A DNA stretch of 56,763 bases from an uncultured Flavobacteriales bacterium (GTDB taxonomy: Bacteria; Bacteroidota; Bacteroidia; Flavobacteriales; UBA1820): the NCBI GenBank assembly GCA_959608625.1, contig CAUHQV010000013.1:1-56763 (forward strand). Reading direction: 5' to 3'. A program made the position numbers and the translations under genes. Positions 17,430 to 25,828 of the stretch are shown here, one piece after another. The notes under the pieces were generated by a model. That model made no database searches. It was given only the letters and a program-made list of their open reading frames with translations, and was not told where the DNA came from. Every line of letters starts with the position of its first letter. The first letter of the stretch is position 1.

Positions 17430-19142
17430 TCAGACAGGCAGGGTGATCGTAAACCGGCTGCCCCGGCCCACTTCGCTCTCTACCGTAATCGTGCCTCCGT
17501 GCGCCTCGACGAATTCTTTGGAAATAGCCAGTCCGAGTCCGCTGCCCTGCGTTTTGGTGCCCGGCACCCGGAAATACCGCTCGAAGATGCTTTTATGGTA
17601 GCGGGGGTCTATGCCCCGGCCGAAATCCTGCACGAAAACAGATACCGTTTTATCGCGCTGCCGGGCCCCGACAATAATGCGGGAGCCTTCCGGCGAATGG
17701 TGAATGGCGTTGGACAGCAGGTTGGTGATCACCCAGGCTATTTTTTCGCTGTCCACAAAGAGTTTGGCTATTTTTTCGGGGTATTCCACTTCCACGAAGC
17801 ATCCGAACCGTTCGGCCAATACCCGGGTCGCCGATACGGCGTAATCGATCAGCTCGATCGGTTTGGTGACTTTCGGCATCAGGGCCAGTTTTCCGGTTTC
17901 GAGCTGGGTCATGTTCAGCAGTTCGCCGGTAATGGAGAGCAAACGTTCACTGTTGTCCCTGATGCTCTTCGCCAAATCCTTCTGTTCCCCGTTCAACGCC
18001 CCGAGCCGGGTGTCCTCCAGTAGTTTCAGACTCATTAGGATGGACGATATCGGGGTCTTCATCTCGTGGGAAACGGTGGAGATGAAATTTGTTTTCGCCG
18101 AGTCGAGTTCCTTAAAACGGGTAATATTGTGCAGGATGATGAGGTTCCCGATAGACTTCCGCTGCTTTTCTCCCACCCGGTCGATATAAAGGGGAATGTT
18201 CTCGGTCTGGAAATAGCTTTCTTTGTTGTCCGCGTAAATTTTCAGCGGCTCTTTAGCGGGCTCGGCAGCATAGAGTTCCCGGATCAGGCGGCGCAAAAGG
18301 TCGTTGCCCAAAGATACTTCGGCGGCATCTTTTCCGACGACCGCTTCCCGTTTCAGGTTCAGCACCCCTGCGGCAGGATCGTTGACAAATAATATCTTCT
18401 TATCCGGCGCCACCCCGATGATGGGCTCGTGCAGGCTGTCGACCACCGCCTCGATACGCTTTTTCTCGGTCATAAGGTCTTCGAGGGTACTCTTCCTGTA
18501 TTCGGACAGTTTTTCGGCCATCCGGTTGAACGAATCGGCTACGGCGGCGAATTCTTTGTTGCCGTGAAAATCGAGCCGTCTTTCATAATCGTGGTTCGCG
18601 ATGCCGGTGATCCCTTCCTTGAGTTGTTCGATAGGCCGTACCAATGTCCGTGGAAAGACCACCAGCAACGCCAGCGCGATAATGACACACAGCAGGGCGC
18701 TGATGCAGATCCAAAGCAGGGCAGCGTTCGCACTCTCGTCGGCCAGCGCGCTTTTTTCCCGGATAGAGGCCATATTCAGTCCCATGATCCGGTAAAGGTC
18801 TGTCCGGATAGATCTTAATTTTTCGGAAGTGACCGTATCGGCGAGGGCGGCGATTTTCGTTTTCAACGATTCGGTCGCCGCAAATTCATCTGTCTCCGTG
18901 ATGTTATTCTGCTGGAGGGCCAGGGTTTCTTCCAAGGCGCTTACCAGCGCCGCATCCGAGGAAAGACTATCCAGGATTGTCATCATATCCGTGGCATAGC
19001 GCAACGAATTGTAGTTATCGGCCAAGATATTGTGGGAAGCCCGGGAAAGCTGCCGGATGTTTTGGACGGATTGGATACCCAAGAGCAGGATCAGGGCAAA
19101 GAGTACACCGATACCCAAAGTCAGTTTTTTCTGTATCTGCAT
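17430..19142 (-). CDS. sensor histidine kinase of the Kdp system (separate from KdpD sensor)
   Basis: The 570-residue membrane kinase has helices at about 7-25 and 140-163 around a periplasmic loop of about 115 residues. HAMP (164-216) and PAS-like (225-345) domains follow. The HisKA phosphorylation site is His359 in STVSHEMKTP. The ATPase domain has the N box LLSNAIHHSPEG and the G boxes DFGRGID and GSGLGLAISKEF. It begins two bases after the stop of the KdpD-type sensor. It replaces the kinase half that is fused in E. coli KdpD. The likely partner is the sigma-54-type response regulator at 25829-27160, since no other regulator is in the locus. Confidence 0.9.
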   Translation of the reverse strand: MQIQKKLTLGIGVLFALILLLGIQSVQNIRQLSRASHNILADNYNSLRYATDMMTILDSLSSDAALVSALEETLALQQNNITETDEFAATESLKTKIAALADTVTSEKLRSIRTDLYRIMGLNMASIREKSALADESANAALLWICISALLCVIIALALLVVFPRTLVRPIEQLKEGITGIANHDYERRLDFHGNKEFAAVADSFNRMAEKLSEYRKSTLEDLMTEKKRIEAVVDSLHEPIIGVAPDKKILFVNDPAAGVLNLKREAVVGKDAAEVSLGNDLLRRLIRELYAAEPAKEPLKIYADNKESYFQTENIPLYIDRVGEKQRKSIGNLIILHNITRFKELDSAKTNFISTVSHEMKTPISSILMSLKLLEDTRLGALNGEQKDLAKSIRDNSERLLSITGELLNMTQLETGKLALMPKVTKPIELIDYAVSATRVLAERFGCFVEVEYPEKIAKLFVDSEKIAWVITNLLSNAIHHSPEGSRIIVGARQRDKTVSVFVQDFGRGIDPRYHKSIFERYFRVPGTKTQGSGLGLAISKEFVEAHGGTITVESEVGRGSRFTITLPV

Positions 19143-19143
19143 A

Positions 19144-20268
19144 TCACGAGAGGATTATCAGGTCGATATTCCGGCGGGACAGTTGTCCCAGCAGCAGCCG
19201 GAAATAAAAGGCTTTCAACAGGAGCGAAGGTAAGGTAAATTTGGGTTTGGAGACACACAAGGCGCTTATTTTTTGTTCCACACATACTCTTACTATACTT
19301 TCGACCATCCGGTCGGAATGTACCTGAATGATTTCCGCGCCCAACTCCGAAGCAAGCTTGAAATGGTTGATCAAATAACGCTGGTTGGCCAGGGGAATCC
19401 GGTCCGGCGATTCCCTGGGGGTCTGCACGTAAAGCACGGCAAACTTGGCATTGTAGCGGGTGGCCAGCCGGGCCGTCTTGCGGATTACCCGGCGGGCTGT
19501 CTTTTCGCTGCTGTCGATCACGGCCAGGAATTTTTCGTGGCGCACGCCGATATTCTCAGCCACCTGGCTCTCTATTTTTTTCTCCACACGCAGGGCCACT
19601 TCTTTCAGGGCCAGTTCGCGGAGCTGGAGGATATGTTCCTCTTTAAAAAAATTGTCGAGGGCTGTCTGTACTTTTTCCTTCCGGTATATTTTTCCCGCTT
19701 TGAGCCGCACGATCAGTTCTTCGGCCGTCAGGTCGATATTTACCACCTCATCCGCCATTTCCAGCACACTGTCGGGCACGCGCTCTTTGACCTCTACCCC
19801 GGAAATATCCTGTACCTCTTCGTTCAGGCTTTCGATATGCTGGATATTGACCGCGCTGATCACGCTGATTCCCGCATCGAGGATACGGAGTACGTCCTGC
19901 CAGCGCTTGGCGTTCTCACTCCCCTCGATATTGGTGTGGGCCAATTCGTCTACGATCACGATCTCCGGATGGGCATTCAGGATGGCCCTGATATCCATTT
20001 CCTCCAACTCCTTGCCTTTATAAAAGAGTTTTCGCCGCGGGATGACGGGCAAACCCTCGAGCTGCGCTTCCGTATCGGGGCGACCGTGCGTTTCGACGTA
20101 GCCGATCTTCACATCCACCCCGACAGCGAGCAGTTCCCGGGCCTCTTGCAGCATACGGAAAGTCTTGCCCACTCCGGCGATCATCCCGATGTAGACCTTG
20201 AATTTCCCCCGCCGGGACCGTTGGATCAGGTCGAGGAAATACTGTGCGCTGGTATCCTGTTCCATCAT
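19144..20268 (-). CDS. stand-alone KdpD N-terminal sensor protein
   Basis: The 374-residue cytoplasmic protein holds only the N-terminal half of KdpD. The KdpD domain (about 22-235) has a Walker A-like GMIAGVGKT (28-36) and a Walker B-like IVIVDELAHTN. A universal-stress-protein-type domain (about 245-374) follows. The membrane and kinase parts are missing here and are supplied by the next gene. In E. coli KdpD these N-terminal domains sense potassium and ATP and adjust kinase activity. The start ATG directly abuts the porin-like gene's TAA, so the two are co-translated or coupled. Confidence 0.9.
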   Translation of the reverse strand: MMEQDTSAQYFLDLIQRSRRGKFKVYIGMIAGVGKTFRMLQEARELLAVGVDVKIGYVETHGRPDTEAQLEGLPVIPRRKLFYKGKELEEMDIRAILNAHPEIVIVDELAHTNIEGSENAKRWQDVLRILDAGISVISAVNIQHIESLNEEVQDISGVEVKERVPDSVLEMADEVVNIDLTAEELIVRLKAGKIYRKEKVQTALDNFFKEEHILQLRELALKEVALRVEKKIESQVAENIGVRHEKFLAVIDSSEKTARRVIRKTARLATRYNAKFAVLYVQTPRESPDRIPLANQRYLINHFKLASELGAEIIQVHSDRMVESIVRVCVEQKISALCVSKPKFTLPSLLLKAFYFRLLLGQLSRRNIDLIILS

Positions 20269-21024
20269 TTACAAAACGATCGAAAAGCCCCCGACAAAAT
20301 GGACGTCTTCTTTGGCCGGATTCCAAATCAGGCGGGTAAAAACGGGAAGGGAAAAAGATCCCGAAAACCAGATGGCTTTCGAGACCCCGACGCCCACGTT
20401 GCATACCGCAAAACCGGTCGTCCCGTACATATTGGGGCTCTTCCAGGGGGTAAATCCCACCCAAGCGCTCATATCCACCGTGCGGGCGGTAAAAGAATAC
20501 GATACCTCGGCATACGTCGAATAACTCCTTTTGCCCGTTTCGGAATCCTTGTCATGCCCGGCCACCATTGTATACCAGGAAAGGATGATCGGGAATTTTT
20601 CCCCGAAACAATAACTGACGCCCGTTTCCAGCATATGGGGCGTGTTCTCTCCAAAATGGAAATAATTCCTCGGAGGCACCGTCGATTCGTTCGGAGCGCC
20701 CGTCCAGTAATAGTCGGCCACCGTAAAAGTAAACCCGGCTACGGAATACGCCGCCGTCAGGTCGGCCTCTTTATAATCCGAAGCGGTAAAGTCCACCGAA
20801 CCCCATCCCGTGAGCGAGAATCCCCCCGTTTTCAATGTCACGAACGGCTGAAGGCTCGCCCCGGCATTGTAACTGCCCCGCCAGATATAACTGCTTACCA
20901 GGTCTGTCCCGAAGGAAATACCGATTTTTTCCTTTCCCGGGTCCGTATTTTCCGCCTGCCCGGCATAGGTCGGGATTACCATCATCAATAAAAGGGAGAT
21001 AATAGATAATATCCTGTTTTTCAT
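20269..21024 (-). CDS. porin-like outer-membrane protein in the kdp operon
   Basis: The 251-residue product has a signal peptide (core ILSIISLLLMMVIPTYA, cleavage near residue 22). The beta-rich mature chain (SFGTDLVSSYIWRG...) resembles TorF-family putative porins and ends in an aromatic/hydrophobic strand. It lies between kdpC and the KdpD-type sensor in the same direction and touches the latter's start codon. It may let potassium or a related solute cross the outer membrane when Kdp is induced; this is an inference from position. The 74-base spacer upstream carries a run of eight G residues (21068-21075). Confidence 0.78.
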   Translation of the reverse strand: MKNRILSIISLLLMMVIPTYAGQAENTDPGKEKIGISFGTDLVSSYIWRGSYNAGASLQPFVTLKTGGFSLTGWGSVDFTASDYKEADLTAAYSVAGFTFTVADYYWTGAPNESTVPPRNYFHFGENTPHMLETGVSYCFGEKFPIILSWYTMVAGHDKDSETGKRSYSTYAEVSYSFTARTVDMSAWVGFTPWKSPNMYGTTGFAVCNVGVGVSKAIWFSGSFSLPVFTRLIWNPAKEDVHFVGGFSIVL

Positions 21025-21098
21025 TGTTTTTTGTATAATTTTGCGTTTAAAACATAGAGGATAAAAAGGGGGGGGACTGTTGCCCTGCCTTTTTCCGG

Positions 21099-21674
21099 TT
21101 ATCTCTGCTCTTTGCAGGCCTCGTCCAAAGCCACGTTCAGTTTGAGCACATTCACCTTTTCCGGCCCGAAAAGGCCCAGGAAAGGCTTTTGCGTATTTTC
21201 CGCCACAATCTTTTCCACGGCCGCTTCGGCTATCCCGCGTACGGCGGCTACGCGCCCGATCTGCACACGGGCCGATACAGGAGAGATATCGGGGTCGAGC
21301 CCGCTTGCGGAGGCCGTGACCATTTCGGCCGGGACATCTGCCCGGGTAAGGTACGGGTGGGCCTGGAGGAACGAATCTATGCGGGTTTCTACCTCTGCCA
21401 AATACTCGGGATTAGTCGTGGCTTTATTGCTGCCACCCGAACCGGAGCCGTTGTAATCCACCGCCGAAGGGCGGCCCCAGAAATATTGGGCGGAAACGAA
21501 AGACTGTCCCACATTGACCGCGCCTACTACCGCCCCGTCGACGGATACCGTTTCGGCACTACCCCTGCCGGGGGAGAACAAAGCGGCTATCCCCACCAGG
21601 ACAAGTACATAGAATACGGTCAGAAGGCCGCAGAAAGCGAACGTTATTTTGATGGATTTCCAAAGATTTTTCAT
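21099..21674 (-). CDS. kdpC: potassium-transporting ATPase subunit C
   Basis: The 191-residue protein has one N-terminal membrane helix (about 9-32) and a periplasmic domain. Family segments include VNVGQSFVSAQYFWGRPS, DYNGSGSGGSN, VPAEMVTASASGLDPDISP and A-x-V-Q-I-G-R-V-A-x-x-R. KdpC stabilises the KdpFABC complex and takes part in ion handling at KdpA. Twelve bases separate it from kdpB. Confidence 0.96.
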   Translation of the reverse strand: MKNLWKSIKITFAFCGLLTVFYVLVLVGIAALFSPGRGSAETVSVDGAVVGAVNVGQSFVSAQYFWGRPSAVDYNGSGSGGSNKATTNPEYLAEVETRIDSFLQAHPYLTRADVPAEMVTASASGLDPDISPVSARVQIGRVAAVRGIAEAAVEKIVAENTQKPFLGLFGPEKVNVLKLNVALDEACKEQR

Positions 21675-21686
21675 GATTCTCGTTTT

Positions 21687-23723
21687 TTAAAAAAAGACAC
21701 TGATTAACATATCGATCAATTTGATTCCCACAAACGGCGCAAGAATGCCCCCCAGTCCGTAAATGAACAGGTTGCGGCGCAGCAGCGCCGAAGCACCGAT
21801 GGGCTTGTATTTCACCCCGCGCAGGGCCAGAGGGATAAGCAGCGGGATAATGATGGCGTTGAATATCACGGCCGAAAGGATCGCGCTTTCCGGGGAGTGC
21901 AGCCCCATGATATTGAGGGCCGCCAGCGAAGGAATGGCCGCAATAAACAGGGCCGGCACGATGGCGAAATACTTAGCCACGTCGTTGGCGATGCTGAACG
22001 TGGTGAGTGTTCCACGCGTCATTAGCAATTGTTTGCCGATCTCCACGATCTCGATCAGTTTGGTAGGGTCATTGTCCAGGTCGACCATATTTCCGGCCTC
22101 TTTGGCCGCCTGCGTCCCGCTGTTCATCGCCACGCCTACATTGGCCTGCGCCAGCGCCGGGGCGTCGTTCGTCCCATCACCCATCATGGCCACGAGCTTT
22201 CCGGATTGCTGCTCCCGTTTGATGTATTCCATTTTGTCCTCCGGACGGGCCTCGGCGATAAAATCGTCCACACCGGCCTTTCCGGCGATATAACGGGCGG
22301 TAAGCGGATTATCGCCGGTCACCATCACCGTTTTTACGCCCATCTTGCGCAGGCGCTCGAAGCGTTCCCGGATACCGGGCTTGATGATGTCCTGCAATTC
22401 GATCACCCCGGCCACGATCTCATTTTGGCAGACCACCAGCGGCGTCCCTCCGTTTTCGGATATCGTTTGAACGAGCTCTTCTACTTGCCGGGAGAACGGA
22501 TGCCCGGCTGCTTCCACCATTCCCCGAATGGTCTCAAATGCTCCTTTGCGGATCGTACCCCCATTGGGCAGATCGACCCCGGAGCATTTGGTCTGTGCCG
22601 TAAACGGGATCATTTTTACCCCGGCGGTATTCAGTTCCCGCATTCGAAGGCCTTGTTCACGGCCCAGTTCAACGATGGATTTACCCTCCGGGGTATCGTC
22701 CGACATCGAAGCCAGCATACAAATCTCCACGAACCGGCGCATATTCGTCCCATCGGCCGGATGGAACCGGGTGGCCCGGCGGTTTCCAAGGGTTATCGTC
22801 CCCGTTTTATCGAGCAGCAGGGTATCGACGTCGCCGGCCGTTTCCACGGCTTTACCGGATTTGGTGATCACATTCGCCCGCAGGGCCCGGTCCATTCCGG
22901 CGATACCGATCGCGGAGAGCAATCCGCCGATGGTCGTGGGGATCAGGCAAACGAACAGCGAAATGAACGCCGCCACGGTGATGTGGACCCCGGCATAGTC
23001 GGCAAAAGGTTTCAGCGTGACGCAGACGATGACAAAAACGAGGGTAAACCCCGCCAAAAGGATAGTCAGAGCTATTTCATTGGGCGTTTTCTGCCGCGAA
23101 GCTCCCTCTACCAAGGCGATCATCTTGTCCAGGAAACTCTCGCCCGGACGGGCCGTCACTTTCACCCGGATGCAGTCCGAAAGCACTTTCGTACCACCGG
23201 TAACGGAACTTTTATCGCCACCCGCCTCGCGGATCACCGGGGCGCTTTCACCCGTGATGGCGCTCTCGTCGATCGAGGCCAGTCCTTCGACGATCTCCCC
23301 ATCGGCCGGAATAGTGTCGCCTGCCACGCATTCGAACACGTCCCCTTTTTTCAGGGTGGAACTGTACACTACTTTCAAGCCAGTCTCCGCTACGAGTTTA
23401 GCCGGAGTCTCCTGCCGGGTCTTCCGCAGGCTGTCGGCCTGCGCTTTGCCCCGCGCTTCGGCGATCGCTTCGGCGAAATTGGCGAAAAGCAGGGTGGCGA
23501 AAAGCACCAGGAATACGGCCAGGTTATACCCGAACGAGCCCTGTGAAGCGTCGGCCGAAACGGCGATGTACACTAGCAGCGCGAACATAGCCGCCGTAAC
23601 GACCTCCACGGTGAACATTATGGGATTTTTGATCATCGTCCGCGGGTCGAGTTTGCGCAGCGACGCGGCGAAGCTTTCTTTGAGCTGCTGTTTCTGGAAC
23701 AGCGAATTCGATTTATGATTCAT
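21687..23723 (-). CDS. kdpB: potassium-transporting P-type ATPase subunit B
   Basis: The 678-residue subunit hydrolyses ATP for high-affinity K+ uptake. The phosphorylation site is Asp305 in DKTGTITLGN, the actuator loop is TGES (157-160), and the hinge motif MGDGTNDAPAL is in the P domain. Helices lie at about 35-85, 215-275 and 575-678. The length matches KdpB of other bacteria. It is separated by 12 bases from both kdpA upstream and kdpC downstream. Confidence 0.97.
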   Translation of the reverse strand: MNHKSNSLFQKQQLKESFAASLRKLDPRTMIKNPIMFTVEVVTAAMFALLVYIAVSADASQGSFGYNLAVFLVLFATLLFANFAEAIAEARGKAQADSLRKTRQETPAKLVAETGLKVVYSSTLKKGDVFECVAGDTIPADGEIVEGLASIDESAITGESAPVIREAGGDKSSVTGGTKVLSDCIRVKVTARPGESFLDKMIALVEGASRQKTPNEIALTILLAGFTLVFVIVCVTLKPFADYAGVHITVAAFISLFVCLIPTTIGGLLSAIGIAGMDRALRANVITKSGKAVETAGDVDTLLLDKTGTITLGNRRATRFHPADGTNMRRFVEICMLASMSDDTPEGKSIVELGREQGLRMRELNTAGVKMIPFTAQTKCSGVDLPNGGTIRKGAFETIRGMVEAAGHPFSRQVEELVQTISENGGTPLVVCQNEIVAGVIELQDIIKPGIRERFERLRKMGVKTVMVTGDNPLTARYIAGKAGVDDFIAEARPEDKMEYIKREQQSGKLVAMMGDGTNDAPALAQANVGVAMNSGTQAAKEAGNMVDLDNDPTKLIEIVEIGKQLLMTRGTLTTFSIANDVAKYFAIVPALFIAAIPSLAALNIMGLHSPESAILSAVIFNAIIIPLLIPLALRGVKYKPIGASALLRRNLFIYGLGGILAPFVGIKLIDMLISVFF

Positions 23724-23735
23724 GGTTCGATTCGG

Positions 23736-25433
23736 TTAAAAACTTAGGTAATCTGCGATAGGCCCGAGGGTCAAAGCCGGGAAAAATGCCAGTGCAGCCA
23801 CGATGACGATCACGGTGAAGGTCATCAGCGCAAAAGTCCCCGTATCCGTTTTCAAAGTGCCGGCGCTTTCGGGAATGTATTTTTTCCGGGCCAAAAGCCC
23901 GGCGATAGCCACCTGCCCTACGATGGGCACATAGCGGGACAGGATCAGGATAATACCCATGGCGATGTTCCAGAAAGGCGTGTTGTCGCCGAGTCCCTCG
24001 AAACCGGAGCCGTTGTTGGCCGCCGACGAAGTCGATTCGTAAAGCATTTCGCTGAACCCATGGAACGAAGGATTGTTCAGCCAGGCATCCGCCAGGGCCG
24101 GATTGTGTGCCGCCAGGCCAGAAGCGATGGCCGTACCCGCCAGGATCACAAAAGGATGCAGCAGCACCACCAGCGTGGCTATTTTCATCTCCCGGGCCTC
24201 GATCTTTTTCCCGAGGAACTCCGGGGTGCGCCCGACCATCAGCCCGCTGATAAAGACGGCGATGATCAGGAAGGCGTAGTAATTCATGAAGCCCACTCCT
24301 ACCCCGCCGAACCAACAGTTGATCTGCATATTGACCATTTGGAGCATCCCGCTGACAGGAGTCTGGCTGTCGTGCATACTGTTGACCGAACCGTTGGAGG
24401 TGACCGTAGTGGTCATCCCCCACAGAGCCGCCGCCGCCGAGCCGAGCCGGATTTCTTTTCCTTCCATACTGCCCGATTGCTGCGAAATACCCATCTCGGC
24501 GATCTGCTTGCTGCCGCCCATTTCCTGGGCTACCGATATCCCGACGGACAGCAGGTAGGCAAAGAGCATGACCCCGAAGATGGTATATGAAAGTTTTTTA
24601 CGGCGCAAATAAAATCCCAGGGCAAAGATCATCGCCATCGGGATAATGAGGATAGACCAGCACTCCACGATATTGGTGAAATAGGTGGGGTTTTCCAGCG
24701 GGTGGGAAGAGTTTACCCCAAAATACCCGCCGCCGTTGGTCCCGAGTTGTTTGATCGCGATAATAGCTGCCGCAGGCCCTTGCGAAACGGTCTGTCGGGC
24801 GCCCTCCAGGGTGGTAAGGGTTTGTTTTCCTTCAAATCCCATCGGTACGCCGTTGACAATGAGCAATGTACCTACGATCAGCGACAGGGGGATCAGGATA
24901 CGGGTCGTACTTTTTACCAAGTACACCCAGAAGTTCCCGATCTTACTGCCCGATTTGGTCGCCATTGCTTTGAGTACACCGGCAAAGGCGGCCATGCCCG
25001 TAGCGGCGGTAACGAACTGGAAAAGCATGATCACGGACAACTGTGTGAAATAGGTAAGCCCCGTTTCGCCGCTGTAGTGCTGCAAATTACAATTGACCAT
25101 AAAGCTGATACAGGTGTTGAACGCCTGGTCGACGCTTTGCCCGGGATTCCCGTCCGGGTTCAGGGGCAATACGCCCTGGGAGACCAGCAGAACCATTCCC
25201 CAGACGAACCAAAACAGGTTTAGGGTCAGCAATGCCCGGAGGAACTGTTTCCAGTTCATCTCTTCGCCGGGGTCGATCCGGCAAAATTTGTAGATCCTTT
25301 TTTCCACGGGGGCCATAAAGTCGAAAAGGCTTCTTTCCCCCCGGTACACTTTGGCGATATAACGCCCCAGCGGGTAACTGATACCCACCAGCAGCGCGAT
25401 TTGGAGGACAACCCCCAATATTTCAGTATTCAT
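23736..25433 (-). CDS. kdpA: potassium-transporting ATPase subunit A (K+ channel subunit)
   Basis: The 565-residue integral membrane protein has about ten helices and four selectivity-filter-like loops. One is NGGGYFGVNSSHPLENPT, and others appear around FVTAATGMAA and TSSAANNGSGFEGL. KdpA selects K+ and passes it to KdpB. The start codon follows the kdpF stop by 19 bases. Confidence 0.97.
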   Translation of the reverse strand: MNTEILGVVLQIALLVGISYPLGRYIAKVYRGERSLFDFMAPVEKRIYKFCRIDPGEEMNWKQFLRALLTLNLFWFVWGMVLLVSQGVLPLNPDGNPGQSVDQAFNTCISFMVNCNLQHYSGETGLTYFTQLSVIMLFQFVTAATGMAAFAGVLKAMATKSGSKIGNFWVYLVKSTTRILIPLSLIVGTLLIVNGVPMGFEGKQTLTTLEGARQTVSQGPAAAIIAIKQLGTNGGGYFGVNSSHPLENPTYFTNIVECWSILIIPMAMIFALGFYLRRKKLSYTIFGVMLFAYLLSVGISVAQEMGGSKQIAEMGISQQSGSMEGKEIRLGSAAAALWGMTTTVTSNGSVNSMHDSQTPVSGMLQMVNMQINCWFGGVGVGFMNYYAFLIIAVFISGLMVGRTPEFLGKKIEAREMKIATLVVLLHPFVILAGTAIASGLAAHNPALADAWLNNPSFHGFSEMLYESTSSAANNGSGFEGLGDNTPFWNIAMGIILILSRYVPIVGQVAIAGLLARKKYIPESAGTLKTDTGTFALMTFTVIVIVAALAFFPALTLGPIADYLSF

Positions 25434-25452
25434 GTATTCTAAAAATTAACGG

Positions 25453-25533
25453 TTAGAATTTTTCGGGCTTCACCAACACATACATCAGGTACAGGAAGAT
25501 GAAAAGGCTGAGAATAAACAGAGCGGTATACAT
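25453..25533 (-). CDS. kdpF: potassium-transporting ATPase subunit F
   Basis: A 26-residue peptide begins MYTALFILS and ends YVLVKPEKF. It is a single membrane helix followed by the short polar tail usual for KdpF, which stabilises the KdpABC complex. An AAGGAG Shine-Dalgarno-like sequence, which overlaps the end of the preceding small ORF, lies eight bases before the ATG. Such sites are uncommon in this organism, so it supports real translation. Confidence 0.88.
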   Translation of the reverse strand: MYTALFILSLFIFLYLMYVLVKPEKF

Positions 25534-25545
25534 GTCAGATCTCCT

Positions 25546-25641
25546 TTATATTTTCCCGAACCAGTCGATGCATTTGAAAAAAAGATAGTAACAAAGGCCG
25601 CCCAGGCCCGTAAGCAATGCGAATAGCAAAATCTCATTCAT
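25546..25641 (-). CDS. 31-residue membrane peptide, first gene of the kdp operon
   Basis: An ATG at 25641 opens a 31-codon frame starting MNEILLFALL and ending KCIDWFGKI. It has one hydrophobic helix at about residues 4-22, then a Cys and a Trp-rich polar end. Its TAA is directly followed by the AAGGAG that serves kdpF, so the two are coupled. It is the first frame after the sigma-54 promoter. It is not KdpF, which follows separately. It could be an accessory subunit or a regulatory peptide of KdpFABC; no known family is recognised. Confidence 0.6.
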   Translation of the reverse strand: MNEILLFALLTGLGGLCYYLFFKCIDWFGKI

Positions 25642-25674
25642 GGTATAAAAGGTTTTATGTTTTATACCTATCCA

Positions 25675-25690
25675 TGCACAGGCTGTGCCA
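25675..25690 (-). promoter_or_regulatory. sigma-54 (-24/-12) promoter of the kdp operon
   Basis: On the minus strand the sequence TTGGCACAGCCTGTGCA matches the sigma-54 consensus YTGGCACGRNNNTTGCW at almost every defined position. The invariant GG and GC are separated by exactly ten bases. It lies 34 bases before the first kdp-operon ATG and downstream of the terminator of the sigma-54-dependent regulator gene. It therefore directly links the regulator to kdp expression. Confidence 0.85.
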
Positions 25691-25756
25691 AAAATTTTAA
25701 GGAGGAGACAATAATCTGGTTAATAAACATTTATGCAGACACAAGCCATGCCAATA

Positions 25757-25793
25757 AAAATCCGGCCCTACCAAAATGGTAGGGCCGGATTTT
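25757..25793 (-). terminator. terminator between the sigma-54 regulator and the kdp operon
   Basis: A perfect stem of about 17 bp is seen: AAAATCCGGCCCTACCA (25757-25773) with TGGTAGGGCCGGATTTT (25777-25793), around a three-base loop. It is symmetric, so it can act in both directions. It isolates the kdp promoter from the upstream gene. Confidence 0.9.
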
Positions 25794-25828
25794 CAAAACG
25801 GGGCAATGCCCCGGTCTTTACAGGAATA

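Noticed and set aside
19273..20991. 572-codon plus-strand frame opposite the KdpD sensor and porin
   Set aside because: It spans two genuine minus-strand genes and has no recognisable motif.
22029..23546. 505-codon plus-strand frame opposite kdpB
   Set aside because: Antisense to an intact P-type ATPase; composition is His- and Arg-rich, as expected of a shadow frame.
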